Positions 25,479 to 34,572 of a stretch of 61,431 bases of DNA are shown piece after piece. A program made the translations under genes and the position numbers. How positions within the stretch are numbered: position 1 is the stretch's first letter; each line of letters opens with the position of its first letter. The DNA comes from an uncultured Bacteroidales bacterium (lineage in GTDB: Bacteria > Bacteroidota > Bacteroidia > Bacteroidales > Bacteroidaceae). The notes under the pieces are model-generated. The model saw nothing but the letters and a program-made list of their open reading frames with translations. It ran no database searches and was not told the origin of the DNA. The stretch is from positions 1 through 61,431 of the forward strand of contig CACZMI010000008.1 of the NCBI GenBank assembly GCA_902782245.1, in the 5' to 3' direction.

Positions 25479-28400
25479 TGCTGGGAATAACTAACATACG
25501 CATAGTTTCAAAGTACGAGACTAAACTGCTTGTACGAGGCTGGTTCTTCAAGGTTTTCGCGGTTTTGGCCATATTGGCCGCAGTGATTCTGGGATCTGTA
25601 TATATCCTCCAGCCCTTTCAGCAGCCCGAGATGGTGAACAGGTCTGTAATCCCGTATCTTTTCATGCTGGTAATGAATGTGGGACAGGCCGTAGTATCTG
25701 TATTCCTTGCATCGGAGTATCTTAAGCGTGACAAGCAGCTTGACACGTCAGAGGTGTTCTATACCCGTCCGCTCAGTAATGCGGAGTATCTGCTGGGCAA
25801 GATGTGGGCTACTCTCAAGGTGTTCTTCATGCTTGACCTGGTGGTTGCTGCCATAGCCCTCATAATGAGCCTTGTCAAATACGGCGTCAATCTGGATTAC
25901 CTGAGTTATATATGGTATTTCCTGCTGCTGTCGGTTCCCACGCTGGTATTCATAGTAGGTCTGTCAACCACGCTGATGCTGATACTCAACAACCAGGCTA
26001 TCACTATGGTGATTCTGCTGGCATATATCGGTGTCACACTGTTTTACATCGATGACCTGTACTATTACCTTTTTGACTATATAGGTTTCAACCTGCCCAT
26101 GCTCAAATCGGCAGTGACCGGTTTCAGCGGTCTGTCCCGACTGATAAACCATCGTCTTTGTTATCTGTTGCTTGGCATAGGTCTGATACTTACGGATATA
26201 TCGCTGTTCCATCGTCTGGCCAATTCCAGATACAGCCTGCTGCCCTGGCGTATCACCGCCGCACTGTTCCTGGCAGCCGGTCTGTATGCCGGATACAGGC
26301 ACGTACATACCTATAAGGTCGATGAGAATTACAGGGCCGATATGATTGAACTTGACAACAGGTATGTCAATCAGGGCGGTGCGGTGGCCGATGTGTGCAA
26401 TCTGACTGTGACCCAGCAGGGTGACTCCGTCAGCGTTACGGCCGACATGACCGTAAGACCCAGGGAGGATCAGCAGACACTGGTATTCACGCTCAATCCC
26501 GGATTCCGTATAGGCAGCATCAGCGTTCCGGGCCATGAGGTAAAGAGTGAGCGCCTGAAACATCTGCTTGTACTCACGTTTGCCGGGACGCTGAAGGCCG
26601 ACGAGCCCGTAAGGATCGTCATGGAGTATAGCGGAATGGCCGACGAGCGCATCTGCTATCTGGATATAACGGATGAGAAGATGGTTGAAAATACCAAGGT
26701 GCTCTCCATGCTGAACGTTCCCAAACGTTACCTGTTCCAGAGCGGAGATTATACCATGCTCACCCCCGAAAGTTACTGGTACCCGCGTCCGGGTGTGGCT
26801 TTCAGCAACGAAAGTCCGGAGTGGGAGAGGTCATACTTTACCGATTTCAATCTCATCGTCACTCCAAATCCCGGACTGACGCCTATATCACAAGGCCTGT
26901 GTTCGGTCAACGCCGATTCGACACAGTATACCTTCAAGCCCGAGTCGTCACTACCGTCAGTATCACTCCTGATAGGTGATTACAGACCCAAGTCCATGAT
27001 GGTGGATTCCACGCTCTATACGGTTTGGGAATTGGGCGAGTGGGATGACAGGTTCGCTGTATTTGATTCCATAGCCGATACCCTTTCAAACTTTGTCCGC
27101 AGCACGCGCAGGACCATGGAGTTCACGGCAGAAATGAAATATCCCTTCAGGCGTTTCTCGATAGTTGAGGTTCCGGTCAATTTCACCTCATACAAACGTG
27201 TGTGGACATCGGCCTACGAACAGTTGCAGCCTGAGATGGCACTGGTACATGAGAGAGGCTGTGACATGCGTATGTTCCAGTTTGAGAACCAGAAGCGCAT
27301 GTATGGAATGGGCGGAAACCGTCGTAGGGGAAACAACAACATGTCTGAAAAGGAGATACTCATAAGTGTCTTCCAGACGGCAATCAATTTTATGATGCAG
27401 CAGGGCAGTTTCTCGGGCTCTAACCGCGGAGGTCAGTTTACCATGACCCAGACGGACAATCCCTACTACTACATGCCTCTTTTCTACAACTTCAGATACA
27501 ACATCTACTCGTCCGACTGGCCGATGGCTAAACGTATGGTAGAGTCGATAACCAACACCAACAGCAATAATAACGGAGGTGAGTGGCTCAGGAGAATGAA
27601 CGGTCTTTCTGAGGATGAGAAGGCTCTGATACTGATGGGCAAATACGATTTTAACCGTATCATGTCCGATCCGGAATGGGAGGATCTGGCTGATAATGCC
27701 TTGGCGCTCAAGACACAGGATTTCTTTGCCCCCGTATCGGCCGCAATGGGATATGAGGCTATGATTGATTCCATTACCGCCAAGACCAGGGAGAAGGAGT
27801 TCTCTAATGTTTCGTTTGATTCCATTCTGGACTGGCTGCAGACATTCTCGGGAGTGAGCCTTAAGGAAAAGATCGATGCCTGGGACGAGCCGGTCCGTCT
27901 GGCCTGCTACAAGATAGGCAATCCCCAGATGACTACCGTAACTACCGATACGGCAGATATCTATCAGGCTGAGATCGCGGTTGAGAACATATCGGACTAT
28001 CCGGGATATGTTACGCTGGAATACGTGTTCTTTGAGACTGAGAATGCCGGCGACGAGGACAAGCCAAAGAAAATGCTGATCAGTGTGGCTCCGCATGAGA
28101 CACGCAGGATTGTGACCCACTGGTTCAATACACCGAGCCGTATTGACGTCAATACGATGCTGTCATCAAACCTTCCGCATCTGGTAAGGCTGGATAACTC
28201 CAACTGGAGTACATATACAGGTACTGACCTGACTCCCGAGGGAGTCTATTCGCTGCGCACGGGTGTGGACAACACACTCCCGGGTGAGATAATTGTGGAT
28301 AACGAGGATAAGGAGCTGTTTACCCTGTCCAGACCTATCCGTACAGGATATCTCTCCAAATGGATAGACAAGTCACGTGAGAAAAAGAACGAATTCACTT

Positions 28401-28861
28401 ATGAGGGCTTCTCAGATTGGCGTACATATACCTTGTGGACTCTGGTGACCGATCAGAGTATGTACGGCGACTATATACGGTCGGCATATATCATATCACC
28501 GGGAGACGGTTCGCAGTATGCCCGCTGGAGTGTTCCGTTAACCGACGCCGGAGTATATGACGTCTATTTCTATACGTCACCTGACATGTACGACAACAAT
28601 AACCGTAACCGCAGGTGGAACAACAACAATAACAACAATAACAACGGCCGCAGGGTGACCAATGACTACAATTTTGAGATTGAGCAGTTCAATATGCAGG
28701 ACCGTGTGTCTCTTAACATGTCGCGAGCCGAGGAGGGCTGGAACCTGCTTGGAACATTCCGTTTTGAGGCCGATACCGTGAAGGTGTCACTCAACAACCG
28801 CTCCGGCGTGAGTGTTATCGTTGCGGATGCTGTGAGACTGGTAAAGAGAGTAAGGGATTGA
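25478..28861 (+). CDS. ABC-2 permease with large periplasmic region and golvesin-like C-terminal domain
   Basis: A 1127-residue membrane protein. Residues about 20-280 carry six hydrophobic helices of the ABC-2 type (LVRGWFFKVFAVLAILAAVI). After about 290 comes a long hydrophilic region with an M1-peptidase-like outline (about 320-860) but no HExxH zinc site that I can see. The last 150 residues (YGDYIRSAYIISPGDG, VPLTDAGVYDVYFYT, FEADTVKVSLNN) look like the golvesin/Xly carbohydrate-binding-like domain, interrupted by an Asn-rich run near 1050. TTG at 25475 precedes ATG 25478; the ATG overlaps the ATPase stop and is preferred. It probably couples ATP use to an envelope glycan or protein substrate. 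Confidence 0.8.
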   Translation: MLGITNIRIVSKYETKLLVRGWFFKVFAVLAILAAVILGSVYILQPFQQPEMVNRSVIPYLFMLVMNVGQAVVSVFLASEYLKRDKQLDTSEVFYTRPLSNAEYLLGKMWATLKVFFMLDLVVAAIALIMSLVKYGVNLDYLSYIWYFLLLSVPTLVFIVGLSTTLMLILNNQAITMVILLAYIGVTLFYIDDLYYYLFDYIGFNLPMLKSAVTGFSGLSRLINHRLCYLLLGIGLILTDISLFHRLANSRYSLLPWRITAALFLAAGLYAGYRHVHTYKVDENYRADMIELDNRYVNQGGAVADVCNLTVTQQGDSVSVTADMTVRPREDQQTLVFTLNPGFRIGSISVPGHEVKSERLKHLLVLTFAGTLKADEPVRIVMEYSGMADERICYLDITDEKMVENTKVLSMLNVPKRYLFQSGDYTMLTPESYWYPRPGVAFSNESPEWERSYFTDFNLIVTPNPGLTPISQGLCSVNADSTQYTFKPESSLPSVSLLIGDYRPKSMMVDSTLYTVWELGEWDDRFAVFDSIADTLSNFVRSTRRTMEFTAEMKYPFRRFSIVEVPVNFTSYKRVWTSAYEQLQPEMALVHERGCDMRMFQFENQKRMYGMGGNRRRGNNNMSEKEILISVFQTAINFMMQQGSFSGSNRGGQFTMTQTDNPYYYMPLFYNFRYNIYSSDWPMAKRMVESITNTNSNNNGGEWLRRMNGLSEDEKALILMGKYDFNRIMSDPEWEDLADNALALKTQDFFAPVSAAMGYEAMIDSITAKTREKEFSNVSFDSILDWLQTFSGVSLKEKIDAWDEPVRLACYKIGNPQMTTVTTDTADIYQAEIAVENISDYPGYVTLEYVFFETENAGDEDKPKKMLISVAPHETRRIVTHWFNTPSRIDVNTMLSSNLPHLVRLDNSNWSTYTGTDLTPEGVYSLRTGVDNTLPGEIIVDNEDKELFTLSRPIRTGYLSKWIDKSREKKNEFTYEGFSDWRTYTLWTLVTDQSMYGDYIRSAYIISPGDGSQYARWSVPLTDAGVYDVYFYTSPDMYDNNNRNRRWNNNNNNNNNGRRVTNDYNFEIEQFNMQDRVSLNMSRAEEGWNLLGTFRFEADTVKVSLNNRSGVSVIVADAVRLVKRVRD

Positions 28862-28883
28862 GAAAAAGATAAAACAACATAAT

Positions 28884-30389
28884 ATGAAGAATAGAAAAAC
28901 AGTAATTGGGGCAGTACTTGCGCTTACAGTGACATCGGTTTTGGCAACCGGTGCCCAGGCGCAGATTGTCATGACCATGGAACAGGCCCTGCAGTACAGT
29001 GCAGAGCATAATCCTGATCTGATTAACTCCCGCATGAGTATGGAACGTTACGAGCAGAACCTGATTGCCCAGAGGGCATCGCTCAAGTCAAGGTTCTCAC
29101 TTAATCTGACTCCTGTCTCATACTCGCAGTCACGTCAGTTTGACAGCCGTTTCTCTGACTGGTACACCAACCGTTCGCTGTCATCGTCCGGTACGTTCAG
29201 CATATCGCAACCCATCATCTGGACCGATGCAACCCTGTCGCTCAACAACAGTCTGTCATGGCAGAACAACCAGTCGACGATAGGAGGTACCACAAACAGC
29301 AACCGTGCATTCAGTAACAGTCTTTACCTAAGTCTGACCCAGCCTCTGTTCACCTACAACAGGACCAAGATGAACATGCGTCAGATTGAGATGAACTATG
29401 AGAACGCCCGCATCAGCTATGCCTTGCAGATGCTTAACGTGGAGCGCAACATCACAAGCCAGTTCTACAGCCTGTTCACTGCACAGCAGAACCTTGAGAT
29501 CAGTGAGAAGGAGCTTGAGAATGCCGAGAAGAACTTTAATATAATAAAGGATAAGGTTGAGGCAGACCTGGTTACAAAAGACGAATTCTATCAGGCCCAA
29601 CTTAACCTGTCACAGTCCCGTTCAAGCCTGGAGAACCAGAGGGTGAGCCTGGAAAACTCAAAGGACAACTTCAAGCAGGCCCTGGGCATACCTCTGGATG
29701 AGGATATCAGGGTGGTATGTGACATTGAGGCCGATCCGGTACTGGTGGACTTTGACAAGGCTCTGGAAAGCGCCATGTCATCCAGACTGGAACTCCGTCA
29801 GCGTGAGATATCGCGTGAGCAGCAGGAGATGTCAATGATCCAGGTCAAGGACAATGACAGTTTCAGCGGCAACGTATCACTTTCCGTAGGTATCATGGGA
29901 GATGATCCCAATTTCCCCCACATTTACGACAATCCTACCAACAACCCGCGTGTGGCCGTATCGTTCAGTGTTCCTATCTTTGACTGGGGTGCCCGTAAGG
30001 CACGTATCCGCGCCGCCGAGATAGAGCGCCAGATGTTTGAACTGAGCGCCGAGGAGGAACTCAAGAGCATAGAGATGAACCTGCGCAGTACTTGCCGCAG
30101 TCTTGACAACCTGCTTCAGCAGATATCCATTGCAGAGCAGAGCCAGCAGAACGCTCAGATGACTTATGACCTCAATGAGGAGCGTTACCGTAACGGTGAA
30201 CTGACCGGTATGCAGATGAACCAGTTCCAAACACAGCTTTCAAACAGCAAGATGTCATATACCCAGGCCATCATCAACTATAAGGTTCAGCTTCTGAACA
30301 TCAAGATCCTGACCCTTTACGATTTTGAGAAGGACGAGCCCGTGGTTCCCATCACGTACCAGGAGACTAAAGACAAGAAAAAGAAATAA
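28884..30389 (+). CDS. TolC-family outer membrane channel
   Basis: A 501-residue outer membrane efflux protein. Signal peptide ends near ATGAQAQ (about residue 27). Two similar halves with long coiled-coil helices are visible: NPDLINSRMSMERYEQNL and LNVERNITSQFYSLFTAQQNL, then the second repeat IREQQEM region and SQQNAQMTYDLNEERYRNGE. Strands such as FSVPIFDWGARKARI mark the beta-barrel. It should form the trimeric exit duct for the pumps encoded next (17-base gap to the adaptor). The C-terminus is Lys-rich (ETKDKKKK). Confidence 0.93.
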   Translation: MKNRKTVIGAVLALTVTSVLATGAQAQIVMTMEQALQYSAEHNPDLINSRMSMERYEQNLIAQRASLKSRFSLNLTPVSYSQSRQFDSRFSDWYTNRSLSSSGTFSISQPIIWTDATLSLNNSLSWQNNQSTIGGTTNSNRAFSNSLYLSLTQPLFTYNRTKMNMRQIEMNYENARISYALQMLNVERNITSQFYSLFTAQQNLEISEKELENAEKNFNIIKDKVEADLVTKDEFYQAQLNLSQSRSSLENQRVSLENSKDNFKQALGIPLDEDIRVVCDIEADPVLVDFDKALESAMSSRLELRQREISREQQEMSMIQVKDNDSFSGNVSLSVGIMGDDPNFPHIYDNPTNNPRVAVSFSVPIFDWGARKARIRAAEIERQMFELSAEEELKSIEMNLRSTCRSLDNLLQQISIAEQSQQNAQMTYDLNEERYRNGELTGMQMNQFQTQLSNSKMSYTQAIINYKVQLLNIKILTLYDFEKDEPVVPITYQETKDKKKK

Positions 30390-30406
30390 TAAAAATCAAA
30401 CAGCAT

Positions 30407-31465
30407 ATGAAAAAAGGAATCAGCGTACTTACACTGGCTGCCCTGACAGTTCTTATGGCAGGGTGCAGACAAGAGAACACAATGAACCGTGCCGAGATAC
30501 CTACACCGGTATCGGTATCGGACATTACCTATGGCTCTATAAGCAGGGTTTTCACAACCAACAGCACTGCTATTTCAAGTGCCGAGGCTGAGCTGTCAAC
30601 AGAGATGGCCGGCAAGTACCATCTGCAGAAGAATCCCGCTACAGGCAAGCCTTATAAACTGGGTGACAAGGTTAAGAAAGGTGCCCTGATTGTACGTATC
30701 GAGGATAAGTCTTATGAGAACGGCATATCCATCGAAACCAAACGTCTGAATCTGGAACTTGCCGAGCAGGAGCAGGTCAAGACAAAGTCTCTCTATGAAA
30801 AGGGTGGTGCAACCCTGACCGAGGTCAAGAACTCGGAGGTCAAGATCATGAACTCTCGTCTGGATTATGAGAACGCCGAGATGAATCTGGAGAAGATGAA
30901 TATCCGTGCTCCCTTTGACGGTGTGATCGTAAACCTTCCTCACTTCTCGGAGGAGGCCAAGGTCAACAGCGGAACATCGGTGGTAACCATAATGGACTAC
31001 AGCCAGATGCTGCTTGAGATCAACCTCCCGGAGAGTGCCATCACTGAGGTCAAGGTGGGCCAGAAGGCATACATTACCCATTATACTCTCCCCAAGGACA
31101 CAATCATGGGTGAGATCACCGAACTCTCTCCGGCCATCAGTGCCGAGACCCGTACATTCAAGGGCAAACTTATGATAAACAATAAGGACCTGCTCATCAG
31201 ACCGGGTATGTTCGTAAAGGCTGATATCGTTACCGAGAGCCACAGCTCCACAATCATCATTCCCAAGAACATTGTCCGCCCCGAGCGTAACAGACGCATC
31301 GTATTTGTGGTTGACCAGGGTATAGCCAGGGCAAAGCAGGTGAGACTTGGTCTCGAGGAGAAGAACATGGTGGAGGTACTGGATGGTCTTGAAAGAGACG
31401 ATCAGTTGGTAGTCCGCGGTTTTGAGACCCTGAGAGACGGTTCAAAGGTGAAGATCCAAAGATAA
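30407..31465 (+). CDS. RND efflux periplasmic adaptor (lipoprotein)
   Basis: A 352-residue HlyD/AcrA-type adaptor. N-terminal lipobox LMAGC (about residues 17-21). The lipoyl halves flank a helical hairpin: VKKGALIVRIEDKSYENG, then LAEQEQVKTKSLYEKGGATL, then MNIRAPFDGVIVNLPHF. A beta-barrel domain (VGQKAYITHYTLPKD, PAISAETRTFKGKL) and a C-terminal membrane-proximal domain (VRLGLEEKNMVEVLDGL) follow. It links the inner-membrane pump to the TolC-type channel. The first 65 residues are longer before the lipoyl domain than in AcrA. Confidence 0.92.
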   Translation: MKKGISVLTLAALTVLMAGCRQENTMNRAEIPTPVSVSDITYGSISRVFTTNSTAISSAEAELSTEMAGKYHLQKNPATGKPYKLGDKVKKGALIVRIEDKSYENGISIETKRLNLELAEQEQVKTKSLYEKGGATLTEVKNSEVKIMNSRLDYENAEMNLEKMNIRAPFDGVIVNLPHFSEEAKVNSGTSVVTIMDYSQMLLEINLPESAITEVKVGQKAYITHYTLPKDTIMGEITELSPAISAETRTFKGKLMINNKDLLIRPGMFVKADIVTESHSSTIIIPKNIVRPERNRRIVFVVDQGIARAKQVRLGLEEKNMVEVLDGLERDDQLVVRGFETLRDGSKVKIQR

Positions 31466-31479
31466 ACAGAGCGTAAAGG

Positions 31480-34400
31480 ATGAAAAGACTTGTAAGTTGG
31501 GCGGTCAGGAATCCGGTCACCGTCACCATGGGGGTGCTGGCTATCCTGCTGCTCGGAAAAATAGCATATGACAGGCTTAGCGTGGAACTGCTTCCAAGCA
31601 TGAACAGCCCCCGCCTGTTTGTCGAAATAGATGCCGGCGAGCGTCCGCCCGAAGAGATTGAGAAGCAGTTCGTGCGCAGCATGGAGTCTCAGATTGCGCG
31701 TCAGAGTGACGTGCGCTCGGTGTCATCGGTCGTAAAGGTGGGTACTGCCCGTATTACGGTAGAGTATGCATGGCGTAAGAATATGGACGAGGCGTTCCTG
31801 GATCTGGAAAAGGCCATGAGCAGTTTCTCTCAAGACAGCCGTGTGACCGACCTTCGTATTTCACAGAAGGATCCCACCACCGCACCTATCATGATCATAG
31901 GTTTCTCCAACCCGGACATAACTGATATGGCCGAGTTGCGTAAGGTGGCCGACTCATATGTGAGCAACGAACTCATGCGTGTTGAGGGTGTGGCCGATGT
32001 ATCCCTGGCCGGTGACGAGTTCACCAACCTGATCATCGAGGCCGATCCCTACAAGCTCCAGGCTTTCAATGTCACTGTCGACAACATATCGTCACGTATC
32101 CAGGAGAGCAACCAGAGGGTTTCGGGCGGCAGAATATCGGAACAGGGCTTCCAGTATCTGGTAACAGGTTCCAATACCCTGACCGATGAGACTGCTTTCG
32201 GCAATATCATAGTGGGTTACCGCAATACCGAGACAAGTCCGGGCCAGATAGGCGAGTTTGAATCGGCCAGCATGGCTCCCATCTACCTGCGTGACGTAGC
32301 CACCATCCACTTTGAGAACCGCGAACCCGAGAACATCGTAAGGGTGAACGGCAAGCGGAGCATCGGCATATCCGTATTCAAGGAGATGGACTATAATACC
32401 GTCAAGGCGGTTGAGGGTGTCAAGACAAGCCTTGCCAAGATTCAGAAGTCACTGCCCGGATATGAGGTCAAGATCATCAGCGACCAGGCTACTTTCATCA
32501 ACAACTCTATCGGTGAGGTTAAGAACAGCGCCCTGCTGGGTGTGCTGCTGGCTATCGTGGTGTTGTTCGTGTTCCTGCGCAGGGTGGGTACCACTCTCAT
32601 CGTGGCCGTATCAATACCTGTATCAATCATAGCAACTTTCAACCTGATGTTCTTCAGCGGGCTGACCATAAACATACTCACGCTGGGAGGTCTTGCTCTG
32701 GGTGCCGGTATGCTGGTGGATAACGCCATCGTGGTCATTGAGAGCATATTCAGAAATCAGGAACGCGGTCTTTCGGTGCGTGACGCCGCTGTGACCGGTA
32801 CATCCGAGGTGGCCGGTGCGGTATCGGCATCAACCCTTACCACCATCGTGGTATTCCTGCCTATCGTATATCTGCACGGTGCTACAGGTGAACTGTTCAA
32901 GGATGAGGCCTGGACGGTAACGTTCTCGCTGGTTTCTTCACTTCTGGTGGCTATACTGGTGATACCTACACTCTATGACAAGATATTCGGACGCAAGAAA
33001 GCCGTTCCCCTCAAGAACTTCAGTTCGGTGAACATAAAGGGTTACAGCTCGTTCCTGAAACGTCTTGTCGGTAAACGCTGGTGGGTTATATGCGCATCGG
33101 TCATACTGGTTGCCGGAACAGTGTTCCTGCTGCCGTATGTAGGTACCGAGTTTATGCCCAAGACCGATGAGGGCACCATCAACGTGAAGGTGCGTATGGC
33201 CGAGGGTACCAGTCTGGAGCGTACATCGTCCACACTTGAGAGCGTTGAGAATCTGGTTTATGACCTGACCGATGATCCCGACTGCATGATCTATACACAT
33301 GTGGGACCGGGTGCTTCGTCACAGAACATGGACTTTGAGGGTGAGAACACCGCTTCGATGAAGATACAGCTTTCAAAGGCATCGGCCGTTACTCCTGATT
33401 ACCTTACCGAGGTCCTTGCGGCCTATATTGACGGAGTAGAGGGTATGGAACTCTCATTCACTCAGGATGACAACTCTCTGAGTTCGATGATGGGTACCGA
33501 GGATGCTCCTCTGGTGGTCGAGATAAAGGGTGAGGATCTGGACCTGCTGTCTGCACTTACATCCCAGGTAAAGGCTGCGGTTGACTCGATTGACTGCCTG
33601 TATAACGTTGAGAGTTCACTGGCAGGCGGAGCGCCCGAGATCATTATCACGGTTGACCGCGCCATGGCCGGAATGAACAACATTAACGTATCAACCATAA
33701 TTACCCAGATACAGCAGCATCTTGCCGGACGTGAAGCCGGTCAGATGGACTACAGGGGTGACATGAGAGATATCAGCATCAAGGTTCCCGGCGTTTCTCT
33801 GGCCGATCTGAACAATATGGTCATAACATCGGGCCAGAAAGATTTCCGTCTTGTGGAACTGGCCAGGATCAGTGAGAGCACTGCACCTAAGGAGATATCG
33901 CGCCTGAACCAGAACCGTGTGACACGCGTCACTGCCGAAATCGACGAGTCAATATCACTGGACAAGGCCGCTCAGCGCGTCAGAGATGCGGTATCGGGCA
34001 TTGAACTGCCGCAGAACTACTCCATAACCGTGACCGGTGAGGAGGAGCGTCGTGCAGAATCGATGAACAGCCTGCTTCTGGCACTGGTATTGTCAATCGT
34101 ACTGGTTTACATGGTGATGGCATCACAGTTCGAGTCACTGCTGCATCCGTTCACCATCCTGCTCACCATACCTCTGGCTTTGGTGGGTGCGGTACTGATG
34201 TTCCTGATAACAGGTATAACCGTGAATATAATGGGTATCATAGGTATGGTTATGCTGGCCGGTATCGCGGTCAACAACTCCATTATCCTTGTGGACCGCA
34301 TAGGACAGCTCAAGGATTCCGGTCTGAGCCTTACCGACGCCATAGCCGAGGCAGGTCAGCAGCGTATCCGTCCTATCCTTATGACCAGTCTTACCACTAT

Positions 34401-34572
34401 CCTGGCACTTGTGCCTATGGCATTGGGAATAGGCGAGGGGGCATCCCTGAGTTCGCCCATGGCCATCGCCGTGATAGGCGGTCTGGTTACCTCGACTCTT
34501 CTGAGTCTTGTGGTGATACCGTGTGTTTATTATGTATTTGAAAGCGCCAAAATCAGAATCACAGGCAAATGA
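31480..34572 (+). CDS. RND-family efflux pump (AcrB-like)
   Basis: A 1030-residue inner-membrane RND pump of full length. Helix 1 is about 9-28 (NPVTVTMGVLAILLLGK), followed by the first porter loop, helices 2-6 (about 345-500), the second porter loop and helices 8-12 (about 840-1020). In helix 4 the relay motif reads GMLVDNAIVVIES: one Asp is kept and the AcrB Asp408 position is Asn. In helix 10 it reads AGIAVNNSIILVD, lacking the AcrB Lys940. Both substitutions are seen in other Bacteroidota RND pumps. It is preceded by a clear AAAGGA site and overlaps the next pump gene by 4 bases, suggesting a two-pump assembly as in MdtBC. Confidence 0.93.
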   Translation: MKRLVSWAVRNPVTVTMGVLAILLLGKIAYDRLSVELLPSMNSPRLFVEIDAGERPPEEIEKQFVRSMESQIARQSDVRSVSSVVKVGTARITVEYAWRKNMDEAFLDLEKAMSSFSQDSRVTDLRISQKDPTTAPIMIIGFSNPDITDMAELRKVADSYVSNELMRVEGVADVSLAGDEFTNLIIEADPYKLQAFNVTVDNISSRIQESNQRVSGGRISEQGFQYLVTGSNTLTDETAFGNIIVGYRNTETSPGQIGEFESASMAPIYLRDVATIHFENREPENIVRVNGKRSIGISVFKEMDYNTVKAVEGVKTSLAKIQKSLPGYEVKIISDQATFINNSIGEVKNSALLGVLLAIVVLFVFLRRVGTTLIVAVSIPVSIIATFNLMFFSGLTINILTLGGLALGAGMLVDNAIVVIESIFRNQERGLSVRDAAVTGTSEVAGAVSASTLTTIVVFLPIVYLHGATGELFKDEAWTVTFSLVSSLLVAILVIPTLYDKIFGRKKAVPLKNFSSVNIKGYSSFLKRLVGKRWWVICASVILVAGTVFLLPYVGTEFMPKTDEGTINVKVRMAEGTSLERTSSTLESVENLVYDLTDDPDCMIYTHVGPGASSQNMDFEGENTASMKIQLSKASAVTPDYLTEVLAAYIDGVEGMELSFTQDDNSLSSMMGTEDAPLVVEIKGEDLDLLSALTSQVKAAVDSIDCLYNVESSLAGGAPEIIITVDRAMAGMNNINVSTIITQIQQHLAGREAGQMDYRGDMRDISIKVPGVSLADLNNMVITSGQKDFRLVELARISESTAPKEISRLNQNRVTRVTAEIDESISLDKAAQRVRDAVSGIELPQNYSITVTGEEERRAESMNSLLLALVLSIVLVYMVMASQFESLLHPFTILLTIPLALVGAVLMFLITGITVNIMGIIGMVMLAGIAVNNSIILVDRIGQLKDSGLSLTDAIAEAGQQRIRPILMTSLTTILALVPMALGIGEGASLSSPMAIAVIGGLVTSTLLSLVVIPCVYYVFESAKIRITGK

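Noticed and set aside
27188-28120. Open frame of 310 codons on the minus strand
   Set aside because: Shadow of the ABC permease gene; no domain, promoter or start context.
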